From Micromonospora marina (GTDB lineage: Bacteria; Actinomycetota; Actinomycetes; Mycobacteriales; Micromonosporaceae): a stretch of 64,000 bases of DNA. The DNA is taken from the NCBI RefSeq assembly GCF_900091565.1, contig NZ_FMCV01000022.1, forward strand, positions 1 to 64,000, in the 5' to 3' direction. Under the pieces are notes generated by a model. It saw nothing but the letters and a program-made list of their open reading frames with translations, ran no database searches and was not told the origin of the DNA. This document shows, piece by piece, positions 51,042 to 61,252 of this stretch (its first letter is position 1; each line of letters starts with the position of its first letter). The position numbers and the translations under genes were made by a program.

Positions 51042-52313
51042 GTGGCGACAAGCGAGGAGCTGCACAAGCGCCGGGTCGGGGCGGTGGCGCGGGGCGTGGG
51101 CAGCACGATCCCCGCGTACGTGGACCGGGCGGGCGGCGGCACGATCACCGACGTGGACGGCCGGGAGTGGATCGACTTCGCGGCCGGCATCGCCGTCACC
51201 AACGTGGGCAACTCCGCGCCGCGCGTGGTCGAGGCGGTACGCGCGCAGGTCGAACGGTTCACCCACACCTGCTTCATGGTCGCGCCGTACGAGTCGTACG
51301 TGGCGGTCTGCGAGCAGCTCAACGCGCTGACCCCGGGCGGGTTCGAGAAGCGCTCGGCGTTGTTCAACTCCGGTGCCGAGGCGGTGGAGAACGCGGTGAA
51401 GATCGCCCGGCACGCGACCGGGCGGCCCGCGGTGGTGGTGTTCGACCACGCGTACCACGGCCGGACCAACCTGACCATGGCGCTGACCGCGAAGAACATG
51501 CCGTACAAGCACCGGTTCGGGCCGTTCGCCGGTGAGGTCTACCGGGTGCCGATGTCGTACCCGCTGCGCGACGGCGGGCTGGACGGCGCCACCGCGGCGG
51601 CCCGGTCGATCGAGATGATCGAGAAGCAGGTGGGCGCGGAGAACGTGGCCGCGCTGCTGATCGAGCCGATTCAGGGCGAGGGCGGTTTCGTCGTACCCGC
51701 GCCGGGTTTCCTGCCGGCGCTGCGCGAGTGGGCGACGGCGGCCGGGGTGGTGTTCGTCGCCGACGAGATCCAGACGGGTTTCTGCCGCACCGGTGACTGG
51801 TTCGCCTGTGCGCACGAGGGCGTGCAGCCGGACCTGGTGACGCTGGCGAAGGGCATCGCGGGCGGGTTGCCGCTGGCGGCGGTGACCGGCCGTGCCGACC
51901 TGATGGACGCGGTGCACGTCGGCGGCCTCGGTGGCACGTACGGCGGCAGCCCGATCGCCTGCGCCGCCGCGCTCGCGGCGATGGAGACGATGCGGGAGCT
52001 GGACCTGACCGCCGCCGCGCGCCGGATCGGCGCGGTGATGGGCGAGCGGCTGGACGCGATCGCCGTCGGCGACCCGCGGGTGGCCGAGGTACGCGGCCGG
52101 GGGGCGATGCTGGCCGTGGAGATCGTGCGGCCCGGCACGCTGACCCCGGACCCGGCCGCCACGGCGGCGATCTCGGCGGCCTGCCACGCGGCCGGGCTGC
52201 TCACGCTGACCTGCGGTACCTACGGCAACGTGCTGCGGTTCCTGCCTCCGCTCGTCATCTCCGACGACGAGCTGGGCCGGGGCCTGGACATCCTGGCGGC
52301 CACCTTCGGCTGA
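51042..52313 (+). CDS. gabT: 4-aminobutyrate/5-aminovalerate-type transaminase
   Basis: 423 aa class III aminotransferase. Phosphate-binding NSGAEAVENAVKIAR, FDHAYHGRTNLTMALT, EPIQGEGGFVVP, the aspartate of ADEIQTGF, and the PLP lysine in TLAKGIAGGLPLAAV. It converts GABA plus 2-oxoglutarate to succinate semialdehyde plus glutamate. GTG 51042 is chosen at the start of family sequence. It is co-transcribed with the preceding dehydrogenase and ends ahead of a hairpin terminator. Putrescine aminotransferase activity cannot be excluded. Confidence 0.9.
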   Translation: MATSEELHKRRVGAVARGVGSTIPAYVDRAGGGTITDVDGREWIDFAAGIAVTNVGNSAPRVVEAVRAQVERFTHTCFMVAPYESYVAVCEQLNALTPGGFEKRSALFNSGAEAVENAVKIARHATGRPAVVVFDHAYHGRTNLTMALTAKNMPYKHRFGPFAGEVYRVPMSYPLRDGGLDGATAAARSIEMIEKQVGAENVAALLIEPIQGEGGFVVPAPGFLPALREWATAAGVVFVADEIQTGFCRTGDWFACAHEGVQPDLVTLAKGIAGGLPLAAVTGRADLMDAVHVGGLGGTYGGSPIACAAALAAMETMRELDLTAAARRIGAVMGERLDAIAVGDPRVAEVRGRGAMLAVEIVRPGTLTPDPAATAAISAACHAAGLLTLTCGTYGNVLRFLPPLVISDDELGRGLDILAATFG

Positions 52314-52321
52314 CCCCGGAC

Positions 52322-52372
52322 GTGGAGCACCATGGGCCCGATCTCCCCCAGGACCGGCCCATGGTGTTCCAC
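52322..52372. terminator. Bidirectional terminator downstream of gabT
   Basis: Arms 52322-52338 and 52356-52372 (17 bp with one mismatch, CACCATGGGCC core), between convergent gabT and the secreted-protein gene. Confidence 0.75.
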
Positions 52373-52380
52373 CCGGGAGA

Positions 52381-53037
52381 TCAGCGGATCAGCTCGACGG
52401 TGTTGCGCCGGACCAGGTTCTTGCCGGGCTCGCGGATGGCGTCCATTGCCGCCGTGTTCAGCAGCACGCAACTACCAGACGGTCCGGTGACGGTCACCGT
52501 CACGGTCTTGCTGTTGTCCAGGTTCGTCACCCGCAGCCGGGTGCCGGGCGGGAACTGGCCGCTGGTGGCGGCCGGTGCTCCGCCCCCGGCGAAGAACGTG
52601 AGCGCGCCGGAGCAGACGCTGCCACCGATCGGCTGCGCCGCGCCCGGGCGGGTCTCACCCGGTTGCGCGCCCGGTGCCGGGGCGCCGCCGCCGTCGAGGC
52701 GTTCCACCACGTTGCGGCGGATGACGTTCTTGCCCGGCTCGCGTACCAGGTCCATGGCGGCGGCGTTGAGCAGCACGCAGCTCCCGGACGGCCCGGTCAC
52801 GGTCACCGTGGCCACCTTGCGGTTGTCCAGGTTCGTCACCCGCAACCGGGTGCCCGCCGGGAACCGGTCGCTGGTCGCGGCCGGTGGGCCGCCCTCGGCC
52901 GAGAAGGTCACCGACCCGGTGCAGACCGACCGCGCGGCCGGCGCGGTGTCCGCGAAACCGAGTCCGGTGCCCACCGAGACCGCCACCGTGGCGGTCACCG
53001 CCACAGTGGCCGCCAGCACGTGCTTACGCTGCACCAT
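52381..53037 (-). CDS. Secreted protein with two RlpA-like beta-barrel repeats
   Basis: 218 aa. Signal peptide (VLAATVAVTATVAVSVGTGLGFA, residues ~7-29), then two copies of a ~75-residue unit, each starting with a Cys (SVCTGSVTF / SVCSGALTF) and containing PAGTRLRVTNLDN / PPGTRLRVTNLDN, VTVTGPSGSCVLLN and REPGKN. The pattern resembles the double-psi beta-barrel of RlpA, but the catalytic Asp of lytic enzymes is not evident. ATG 53037 follows GGGAGATAAC. The function is unknown. Confidence 0.78.
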   Translation of the reverse strand: MVQRKHVLAATVAVTATVAVSVGTGLGFADTAPAARSVCTGSVTFSAEGGPPAATSDRFPAGTRLRVTNLDNRKVATVTVTGPSGSCVLLNAAAMDLVREPGKNVIRRNVVERLDGGGAPAPGAQPGETRPGAAQPIGGSVCSGALTFFAGGGAPAATSGQFPPGTRLRVTNLDNSKTVTVTVTGPSGSCVLLNTAAMDAIREPGKNLVRRNTVELIR

Positions 53038-53227
53038 CACGTTATCTCCCGTCGTCGCCGTCGTTCGACGCGTGGTACGGACGGGAGAGCCGGACCGTTC
53101 ACCCGGATTCGCGGACGACAACGGAACGTAGCGTGAGCGTGGCACTCCGGAACGGACGCCACTGCCTGCCGCCGCGCATTGGCGATCAGTGGTGAGCTGG
53201 GTCACCATGGGCGCGAGGAGGTCGCCG

Positions 53228-54511
53228 ATGGCTGACCCGTGGCTCGCCCTCGAGTTCGGCGCGGATCCGGCGGAGCGGATCGCGCAGGTCGGTGCCGCCC
53301 ACGAGGCGTTCCTCACCGCCGGCACCACCTCCGGCCGGGTCCGGGAGGTGGTGGCCCGCTCCTGGGAGCGGTCCGCGCTGCTCGACCCGGAGGCCACCGC
53401 TCCGGTCGACCTCACCGACGACGCGCTGGAGAGTTACCGCGCCACCCACCCGCTGGCCCGGGTGATGCCGCTGTTCCGCGACCTGCTCGGCGGCATCGCG
53501 CAGGACGGCGCGCACCTGATGGCGGTCTGTGACGCCGCCGGGCGGCTGCTCTGGGTGGAGGGCCACCCCGGGGTGCTGCGGCACGCCGAGCGGATGAACT
53601 TCGTACCGGGCGCCCGCTGGGACGAGGCGCACGCCGGCACGAACGCCCCCGGCACGGCCCTCGCCGTCGACCACGGTGTGCAGATCTTCGCCACCGAGCA
53701 CTTCGTCCGGCCGGTGCAGCGCTGGACCTGCGCCGCCGCGCCGATCCACGACCCGGTCACCGGTGCCCTGCTGGGTGCCGTCGACATCACCGGCGGGGAC
53801 CATCTGGCCAACCCGCAGAGCCTCGCTCTGGTCCGGGCCACCGCCCGGGCCGCCGAGGCGTTCCTGGCCGGGGCCGCACCCGCCGCCCCGGGCGTGGCGT
53901 ACGTGTCGGCGCTCGGCCGCGACGAGGCGGAGCTGCGCGTCGGGGGCCGGCGCATCCGGCTCGGCCGCCGGCACAGCGAGTTGCTGGTGCTGCTGGTCGG
54001 CCATCCCGAGGGGCGCACCGGGGAACAGCTCGGCCTCGACCTGTACGACGACGACAGGCGGCCGCCGGTCACGCTGCGCGCCGAACTGTCCCGGCTGCGC
54101 CGCGTGCTCGGCGAGGAACTGCTCGATTCCCGCCCGTACCGGCTGCGGCCGGCCGTGCGCGCCGACTTCCGTACCGTCACCGAACTGCTGGAACGTGGCG
54201 ATCCCGCGGCGGCGCTGCGCGCGTACCCCGGGCCCCTGCTGCCCCGGTCGGACGCGCCGGGAGTCGCGCGACTGCGCCGCCTGGTCGACGGCCAGCTGCG
54301 CGCCGCGGTGCTGGCCGGTGCCGACCCGGGGCTGCTCGCGGCCTGGACCGCGACGGCGGCCGGTGCCGACGACTTGGCCGCCTGGCAGGCCCTGGCCCGC
54401 TCGCTGCCGCCGGGCGCGCCCCGCCGGCCGCTCGCTGTGGCGCGGGCCCGCCAGCTCGCCGAGGAGTACGCGCTGCCGCGCGCAACGTTCCTGCAACGTC
54501 CCGGCAACTAG
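53228..54511 (+). CDS. GAF-domain transcriptional regulator of the adjacent aldehyde dehydrogenase
   Basis: 427 aa. The first ~220 residues match the sensory part of AcoR-type regulators (SWERSALLDPEATAPV, MPLFRDLLGGIAQDGAHLMAVCDAAGRLLWVEGH, GTNAPGTALAVDHGVQIFATEHFV). The sigma-54 AAA+ module is absent. Instead residues ~245-330 carry a winged-helix-like segment (RRHSELLVLLVGHPEGRTGEQLGLDLY, TLRAELSRLRRVLGEEL). ATG 53228 follows GAGGAGG. The dehydrogenase gene starts 39 bp downstream, so an activator role is likely. Confidence 0.82.
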   Translation: MADPWLALEFGADPAERIAQVGAAHEAFLTAGTTSGRVREVVARSWERSALLDPEATAPVDLTDDALESYRATHPLARVMPLFRDLLGGIAQDGAHLMAVCDAAGRLLWVEGHPGVLRHAERMNFVPGARWDEAHAGTNAPGTALAVDHGVQIFATEHFVRPVQRWTCAAAPIHDPVTGALLGAVDITGGDHLANPQSLALVRATARAAEAFLAGAAPAAPGVAYVSALGRDEAELRVGGRRIRLGRRHSELLVLLVGHPEGRTGEQLGLDLYDDDRRPPVTLRAELSRLRRVLGEELLDSRPYRLRPAVRADFRTVTELLERGDPAAALRAYPGPLLPRSDAPGVARLRRLVDGQLRAAVLAGADPGLLAAWTATAAGADDLAAWQALARSLPPGAPRRPLAVARARQLAEEYALPRATFLQRPGN

Positions 54512-54550
54512 CCTGCCCGCCATCGACCCAGACGGACGGCGGAGGTACCC

Positions 54551-56055
<1,505 letters not shown>

Positions 56056-56056
<1 letters not shown>

Positions 56057-56403
56057 TGGGCGAGCCGGTGACGGTGACCCCCGCGGCGGCCGACCTGATC
56101 CGGTCGCTGCGGGGGCAGCACGGTCCGCTGATGTTCCACCAGTCCGGCGGCTGCTGCGACGGCAGCGCGCCGATGTGCTACCCGGCCGGTGAGTTCCGCA
56201 CCGGCGGTTCGGACGTGCTGCTCGCCTCGCTCGCCGTCGACGGGGTGCCCGAGCCGGTGGAGTTCTGGATGTCGAAGGCCCAGTGGGAGCTGTGGCAGCA
56301 CACCCGGCTCACCGTCGACGTGGTGCCCGGCCGGGGCAGCGGCTTCTCCCTGGAGGCGCCGGAGGGCGTCCGCTTCCTCATCCGCTCCCACCTGAACCGC
56401 TGA
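56056..56403 (+). CDS. DUF779 family protein
   Basis: 115 aa. GPLMFHQSGGCCDGSAPMCYPAGEF and VEFWMSKAQWELWQHTRLTVDVVPGRGSGFSLE are the DUF779 hallmark. The paired cysteines and the histidine suggest a metal- or redox-related role. DUF779 genes usually follow acetaldehyde dehydrogenases, as here. ATG 56056 overlaps the preceding TGA by one base. Confidence 0.92.
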
Positions 56404-56537
56404 TCTGTCCGAGATCTTGCAGCTCGCGGGCATCGCGGCGGTGGGATGCTGACGCCGTCCACTTCGGAGTCCGCGTCCCACCACCGCTCAAGTCGCTACC
56501 GGGTCGCGTTCCACCACCGCCCGACAGGAGACCGCGC

Positions 56538-56987
56538 ATGAACCCGGTCCGACAACCAGTGCTCGCCGCCGGCCTCACCGCCCTGGCCACCGCCGCCACG
56601 CTCGGGCTCGCGCCGGGCGCCGCCGTCGCGGCCCCGGCGGCCTCACCCCGTATCTCCGTCAACTGGTTCGGCGCCGCCGAGGTACGGGCGCACACCGCGA
56701 CCGTCGGCGGTCGGTTCGACTGCGGCGCCGAGCGCGGCCTCGCGTACATCGAGGTGCACCTCGACCAGCGGGTACGGCGAGGGTCGGTCACCGGCTTCGG
56801 GTTCGGCGTGATCGGCGCGTGCACCGACGAACGCACCGCCGGCACCTGGACCGCGACCATCCCCGCCGACCAGGGCACCTTCCGCCCCGGCCCCGCCACC
56901 ACCATCGCCCGCCTGGTGGTCGAGCCGAACTCGATCACCGAGACCACCGAACGCGTACGCCTACGCCCCCGCTGCGCCCACCCCTGA
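56538..56987 (+). CDS. Small secreted protein, possibly DUF6299-like
   Basis: 149 aa. Signal peptide ending AAVAAPAA at about residue 32. The mature part has two cysteines (GRFDCGAE, GACTDERT), an aromatic WTATIPADQGTFRPGPATTIARL block and a basic end. It resembles DUF6299 secreted proteins of actinomycetes, but I am not certain. ATG 56538 follows AGGAG. Confidence 0.7.
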   Translation: MNPVRQPVLAAGLTALATAATLGLAPGAAVAAPAASPRISVNWFGAAEVRAHTATVGGRFDCGAERGLAYIEVHLDQRVRRGSVTGFGFGVIGACTDERTAGTWTATIPADQGTFRPGPATTIARLVVEPNSITETTERVRLRPRCAHP

Positions 56988-57006
56988 CCGGGTCGACGGC
57001 CTCCGG

Positions 57007-57318
57007 TCAGGCGATCTGCCGGAGGTCGTCGCCGTAGTCGAAGTTGATCCGTAGCCGGGCACCGAGCGCGTTGGCGTATCGGCTCAGCGTGGCCACCTCG
57101 TTGACGTCGAGGTCGCCGTTCTCGATCTGGCTGACCCGGCCCGGCGTGACCCCCATGATCTCGGCGACCTGCCGCTGGGTGAGCCCCAGCCGCTTGCGCT
57201 CCTCGGCCAGGTGGAACGCACTCACCCACGCGTCGGTCCGGGCGCGCTCCGCCTCGTATGCCTCGTCGTCACCGCCGAGTTCGGCGCGGACCTCGTCCCA
57301 GTGATAGAACTCCGTCAC
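57007..57318 (-). CDS. XRE-family antitoxin (HigA-like)
   Basis: 103 aa from GTG 57318. The helix-turn-helix is complete: LAEERKRLGLTQRQVAEIMGVTPGRVSQIENGDLDVNEVATLSRYANALG (residues ~37-86). It would bind its own promoter and the toxin encoded just before it. The start overlaps the toxin stop by 4 nt, the toxin-first order of HigBA systems. Confidence 0.85.
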   Translation of the reverse strand: MTEFYHWDEVRAELGGDDEAYEAERARTDAWVSAFHLAEERKRLGLTQRQVAEIMGVTPGRVSQIENGDLDVNEVATLSRYANALGARLRINFDYGDDLRQIA

Positions 57319-57578
57319 GACTCCCCCCTTCGCTCGCGCTCGCTGTCGAGCCAAGCCTTGTAGGCAACCTCCGCCGCCGGGATGTGCTGCCGGTACCAGC
57401 GGGTCCAGTTGCCCGCCTTGTTGCCGGCGACCAGGAGGACCGCCTGCGACTCGGCCAGCTTGTCCACCGCGACCCGGACGCTCTCGTACGACGCCGGATC
57501 GTGGTCCCGCAGGTCGCGCAGCCAGTGCCGGACCTCTCCGGTCACCCGGACCGACCAGCGCTTCCCGTCCACACCCAT
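57315..57578 (-). pseudogene. HigB/RelE-like toxin with internal in-frame deletion
   Basis: 87 aa from ATG 57578. Both ends match the family: WSVRVTGEVRHWLRDLR at the start and VLLVAGNKAGNWTRWYRQHIPAAEVAYKAW at the end. Full-length relatives as I remember them are ~115-125 aa and carry a central LKELRP...EVR-LFVFDP segment between these parts, containing the putative mRNA-cleaving residues. Here DKLAESQ joins directly to AVLLVAG, so about 35-40 residues are missing without a frameshift. It is probably inactive, with the antitoxin intact. Confidence 0.65.
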
Positions 57579-57618
57579 GGCCCGACTATAGCCCGAGCTA
57601 AACATGTCGGGGTAGCTG

Positions 57619-58632
57619 TCATCGGTCGTCCAGGAGCGGCTGGGTGGGGTTCCACGGGGTTCCGGTTTCGGCGTCGCGACGGCGGCGGGCTATCGCGGAC
57701 AGCGCCTCCAGCACCACCCGGTTGCCCAGGTACGCGGTGATGTCGGCGTGGTCGTACGGCGGGGCGACCTCGACCACGTCCAGCCCGACCACCGGCAGCT
57801 CGTAACAGACGCGGCGGACCGCGTCGAGCAGTTGCCGGGAGGTGAACCCGCCCGGCTCCGGTGTGCCGGTGCCCGGCGCCATGCCAGGGTCGACCACGTC
57901 CACGTCGACGGAGAGGAACACGCCCTCGCACTCGTCGGTCGCGATGCCGAACGCCTCGGTCAGGCAGGAGTCCAGCCCACGCGCCACGATCTCGGTCATC
58001 TCGTACGAGCGCATCCGCTGCTCGGCCATCCACGCCAGCGTGTCCGGGCCGGGCCAGTAGCCGCGCAGCCCGATCTGGAGGAAACGGTCGCCGCGTACCG
58101 CACCGGACTCGATGAGCCGCCGCATGGGCTGGCCGTGGCCGTGCAGCGAGCCGAACTCGACGTCCCCGGTGTCGGCGTGCGCGTCGAAGTGCACAAACGA
58201 CACCCGACCGAGCCCGTGGTGCCGGGCCACCCCGGTGGCGTCCGGCAACGCGATGGAGTGGTCGCCGCCGAGCACCACGGGGATCGCCCCGGTTGACGCG
58301 ACCGTGTGCACGGCGGTCTCCAGCGCGGCGAGCGAGCGCTCGATGTCGCCGCCGAACATCTCCACGTCGCCGGCGTCGTAGACGCACAGGTCCGTCAGCG
58401 CGTCCACGCGCAGCGCCAGCGACGGGCGGGAGCCGTCGTGCGGCAGGTAGCAGGCCTGCCGGATGGCGGACGGCCCGAACCGGGTGCCCGGCCGGTGCGA
58501 GGTGCCGCCGTCGAACGGCGCCCCGATGATCACCACGTCCGCGTCGGCGTACGTGACCGGTTCCTCGACCGTGCACGGCGGCACGCCGAGGAACGTGACG
58601 TCGGGACCGTACATCGGGCCGTACCGGGTCAT
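57619..58632 (-). CDS. speB: Agmatinase / ureohydrolase
   Basis: 337 aa. Binuclear manganese enzyme of the arginase superfamily. Metal ligands: His in GGDHSIALP, DAHAD after HF, and DVDVVDPGMAPGTGTPEPGG. IGAPFDGGTSHRPGTRFGP is typical of agmatinases, which turn agmatine into putrescine and urea; guanidinobutyrase is an alternative. ATG 58632 overlaps the upstream stop by 4 nt, so it is the last gene of the pot operon. Confidence 0.9.
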   Translation of the reverse strand: MTRYGPMYGPDVTFLGVPPCTVEEPVTYADADVVIIGAPFDGGTSHRPGTRFGPSAIRQACYLPHDGSRPSLALRVDALTDLCVYDAGDVEMFGGDIERSLAALETAVHTVASTGAIPVVLGGDHSIALPDATGVARHHGLGRVSFVHFDAHADTGDVEFGSLHGHGQPMRRLIESGAVRGDRFLQIGLRGYWPGPDTLAWMAEQRMRSYEMTEIVARGLDSCLTEAFGIATDECEGVFLSVDVDVVDPGMAPGTGTPEPGGFTSRQLLDAVRRVCYELPVVGLDVVEVAPPYDHADITAYLGNRVVLEALSAIARRRRDAETGTPWNPTQPLLDDR

Positions 58633-59831
58633 CGTTCCTCCATCCCCCACGGCGAACCGTAGCCGGTGAGCAGGTCGAGGAAGGGGGTCGGCGGGAACGC
58701 CTCCGGGCCGAGCACGCCGGTGCCGGACCAGGCGCCGGTGGCGAGCAGTTCCAGCGCGACGACCGGGTTGACGGCGGTCTGCCAGACCACCGCCTGGTGG
58801 CCGTACTCGGCCATCGACCATTCGTTGTCCACCACGTGGTACAGGTAGACCCGGCGCGGCCGACCGTCCGGTCCGGTGCCGGTGACGTACGTGCCGGCGC
58901 ACGTCCTGCCGCTCATCCGGTCGCCGAGCGTGGCCGGGTCGGGCAGCGCGGCGGCCACCAGGTCGCGCGGCGACACGTCGACCCCGCGTACCCGCACCGG
59001 CTGGGTCGAGTCCAGCCCGAGCTTGTGCAGCGTTCGCAGCACCTCGATGAACTCGGCGCCGAGGCCGTACTTGAAGGTGACCCGCTTCGCCGGCACCCAA
59101 CGGGGGATGAGCAGCACCTCCTCGTGCTCGACGTTGACGCACTCGACCGGGCCGATCCCGGCCGGGAAGTCGAACACCTCCGGTTCGCTGAACGGTTCGG
59201 TGGTGAACCAGCCGCGCCCGGCCTCCCAGATCACCGGCGGGTTGAGGCACTCCTCGATGGTGGTCCAGATGGAGAACGACGGCGCGAACTCGTACCCGGC
59301 GACGGTGAGGTTCGCGCCGTCGCGTACCCCGATCTCGTCGATCTCGGTGAACAGTTCGTCGGCGGCGTAGCGGGCGAAGACGTCGGACAGGCCCGGTTCG
59401 ACGCCGATGCCGCACAGCGCCAGCCGCCCGGCGGCGGCCCACCGCTGCGCGACGGCGAACTGCTCGTCGCCGAGCTTGACCCCGGTCTCGGCGTAGGGAC
59501 GCTCGGGGTGCGGCCGGGACAACGACATCGCCATGTCCAGGTAGTCGGCCCCGGCGGCGAACGCGCCGTCGAAGATCGGCATGACGAAGCGCGGGTCGAC
59601 GGCGTTGAGCACGTGCGTGATCCGGTGTTCCCGGCACAACGCGGCCACCGCGTCGGCGCAGGACGCGTCCACAGTGGCGGCGACGAACCGGTCGCCGTGC
59701 CCGGCGACGGCCCGCGCCGCCCGCGCCGGGTCGTGGTCGGCGACCACCATGGTCTCGAAGAAGGAACGGCGGGCGGCGACGGAAACGGCGGCGGAGCCGA
59801 CGCCACCGGCGCCGACGAGAAGGATACGCAT
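58629..59831 (-). CDS. Saccharopine dehydrogenase-like NAD(P) oxidoreductase
   Basis: 400 aa. N-terminal Rossmann loop MRILLVGAGGVGSAA, then ITHVLNAVDPRFVMPIFDGAFAAGADYLDMA and CGIGVEPGLSDVFARYAADEL, the saccharopine dehydrogenase/carboxynorspermidine synthase superfamily pattern. In this operon, between an FAD oxidase and agmatinase, it probably acts on a polyamine-derived amine or imine; the direction and substrate are open. It overlaps neighbours by 1 and 4 nt. Confidence 0.82.
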   Translation of the reverse strand: MRILLVGAGGVGSAAVSVAARRSFFETMVVADHDPARAARAVAGHGDRFVAATVDASCADAVAALCREHRITHVLNAVDPRFVMPIFDGAFAAGADYLDMAMSLSRPHPERPYAETGVKLGDEQFAVAQRWAAAGRLALCGIGVEPGLSDVFARYAADELFTEIDEIGVRDGANLTVAGYEFAPSFSIWTTIEECLNPPVIWEAGRGWFTTEPFSEPEVFDFPAGIGPVECVNVEHEEVLLIPRWVPAKRVTFKYGLGAEFIEVLRTLHKLGLDSTQPVRVRGVDVSPRDLVAAALPDPATLGDRMSGRTCAGTYVTGTGPDGRPRRVYLYHVVDNEWSMAEYGHQAVVWQTAVNPVVALELLATGAWSGTGVLGPEAFPPTPFLDLLTGYGSPWGMEER

Positions 59832-61252
59832 CAGGAGTCGAACCCCAGTCCAAGACGGTCGAGAGTACGGAGCCAGAGGTTGCGCCGCCCGTCGCGCGCG
59901 TCGGCGCGGGCGAGCGACCAGCGGGTCAGGTTGATGCCCACGGACCGGGCCGGTTCCGGTGGGATCGGCAGCGGCTTGCGGCGCACCAGGTCGAGCCGGG
60001 TCAGCGGGGTGTCAGTGCCGGAGAGCAGGTCGAGCGTGACGCGGGCGCCGAACCGGGTCGCGCCGACGCCGAGCCCGGTGAACCCGGCCGCGTAGGCCAG
60101 GCGGCCTTCGTAGGCGGTGCCGAAGAACGCGCAGAACCGGGTGCAGGTGTCGATGACGCCGCCCCAGCGGTGGCTGAACCGCAGCCCGTCGAGTTGCGGG
60201 AACGTCGTGAAGAAGTGCGAGGCGAGCGTGGTGAAGGTGGCCTCGCGCTGCTCCAGCGCGGGCGCCACCCGGTTGCCGTAGTGGTAGATCGCGTCGTAGC
60301 CGCCGAACAGGATCCGGTTGTCGGCGGTGAGCCGGTAGTAGTGGAACTGGTTGCCGGTGTCGGCGAGCCCCTGCCGGTTCCGCCAGCCGATCGCGTCGCG
60401 CTGCGCCGCGGTCAGCGGCTCGGTCATCAGCGCGTAGTCGTAGACCGGCACCAGCCAGGAGCGCAGCCGGCGCAGCAGCGGCGGGAACGCGTTCGTGGCC
60501 AGCACCACCTGCCGCGCCCGGACCGCGCCGAACGCCGCGTCCGCGCCGCCCGCCGTGGTGGCGCGCAGCCCGGCTCCGTCGCGGGCCAGGCCGGTGACAC
60601 GGGTGTGCTCGTGTACGCGTACGCCCAGGTCGAGCGCCGCCCGGCGCAGCCCCCAGGCGAGCTTCGCCGGGTCGAGCAGGGCCACCCGGTCGGCGTCCCA
60701 CATCCCGCCCAGGTACGTCGGCGACGCCACCTCGGCGCGTACCTCGTCGCGGTCGAGCAGCCGCACGTCGTGGCCGTACCGGCGGGCCAGTTCGGCGTCG
60801 GCGGCGAGCCCGTCGAGCTGGTACGGCTCGACCGCGACCGCCAGTTCGCCGGTGCGCTCGAAGTCGCAGGCGATGTCGTACTTCGCCACGGCTGCGGCGA
60901 TCGCGTCCAGGTTCTCCCGGCCCAGCCGTTCCAGCTCGTCGATCTCGCCGGGGAACCGCTCGACGCCGTTGGCGAGCCCGTGGGTCAGCGACGCGGCGCA
61001 GAACCCGCCGTTGCGCCCGGACGCCGCCCAGCCGCACGTGCCCGCGTCGACCAGCAGCACGTCGCGGTCCGGGTCGGCCTCCTTCGCCAGCAGCGCGGTC
61101 CACAGCCCGGCGTACCCGCCGCCGACCACGAGCAGGTCGGCGGCGTGCGACCCGGACAGCGGCGGCAGCGGGTCGGGGCGCTCCGACCGGTCCAGCCAGT
61201 ACGGCACGGGCGCGGCGTCGGCCAGCGCCCGGCCGGTATGCGGGAGTGTCAT
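59831..61252 (-). CDS. FAD-dependent amine/amino-acid oxidase (DAO family)
   Basis: 473 aa. The FAD dinucleotide loop is LLVVGGGYAGLWTALLAKEADP (residues ~40-60), then GWAASGRNGGFCAAS, and the C-terminal GRLAYAAGFTGLGVGATRFGARVTLDLLSG closes the FAD site. Similar enzymes (PuuB/OrdL type) oxidise gamma-glutamylputrescine or other amines to aldehydes. Setting in a polyamine operon supports that. ATG 61252 overlaps the potC stop by 4 nt. Confidence 0.88.
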   Translation of the reverse strand: MTLPHTGRALADAAPVPYWLDRSERPDPLPPLSGSHAADLLVVGGGYAGLWTALLAKEADPDRDVLLVDAGTCGWAASGRNGGFCAASLTHGLANGVERFPGEIDELERLGRENLDAIAAAVAKYDIACDFERTGELAVAVEPYQLDGLAADAELARRYGHDVRLLDRDEVRAEVASPTYLGGMWDADRVALLDPAKLAWGLRRAALDLGVRVHEHTRVTGLARDGAGLRATTAGGADAAFGAVRARQVVLATNAFPPLLRRLRSWLVPVYDYALMTEPLTAAQRDAIGWRNRQGLADTGNQFHYYRLTADNRILFGGYDAIYHYGNRVAPALEQREATFTTLASHFFTTFPQLDGLRFSHRWGGVIDTCTRFCAFFGTAYEGRLAYAAGFTGLGVGATRFGARVTLDLLSGTDTPLTRLDLVRRKPLPIPPEPARSVGINLTRWSLARADARDGRRNLWLRTLDRLGLGFDS

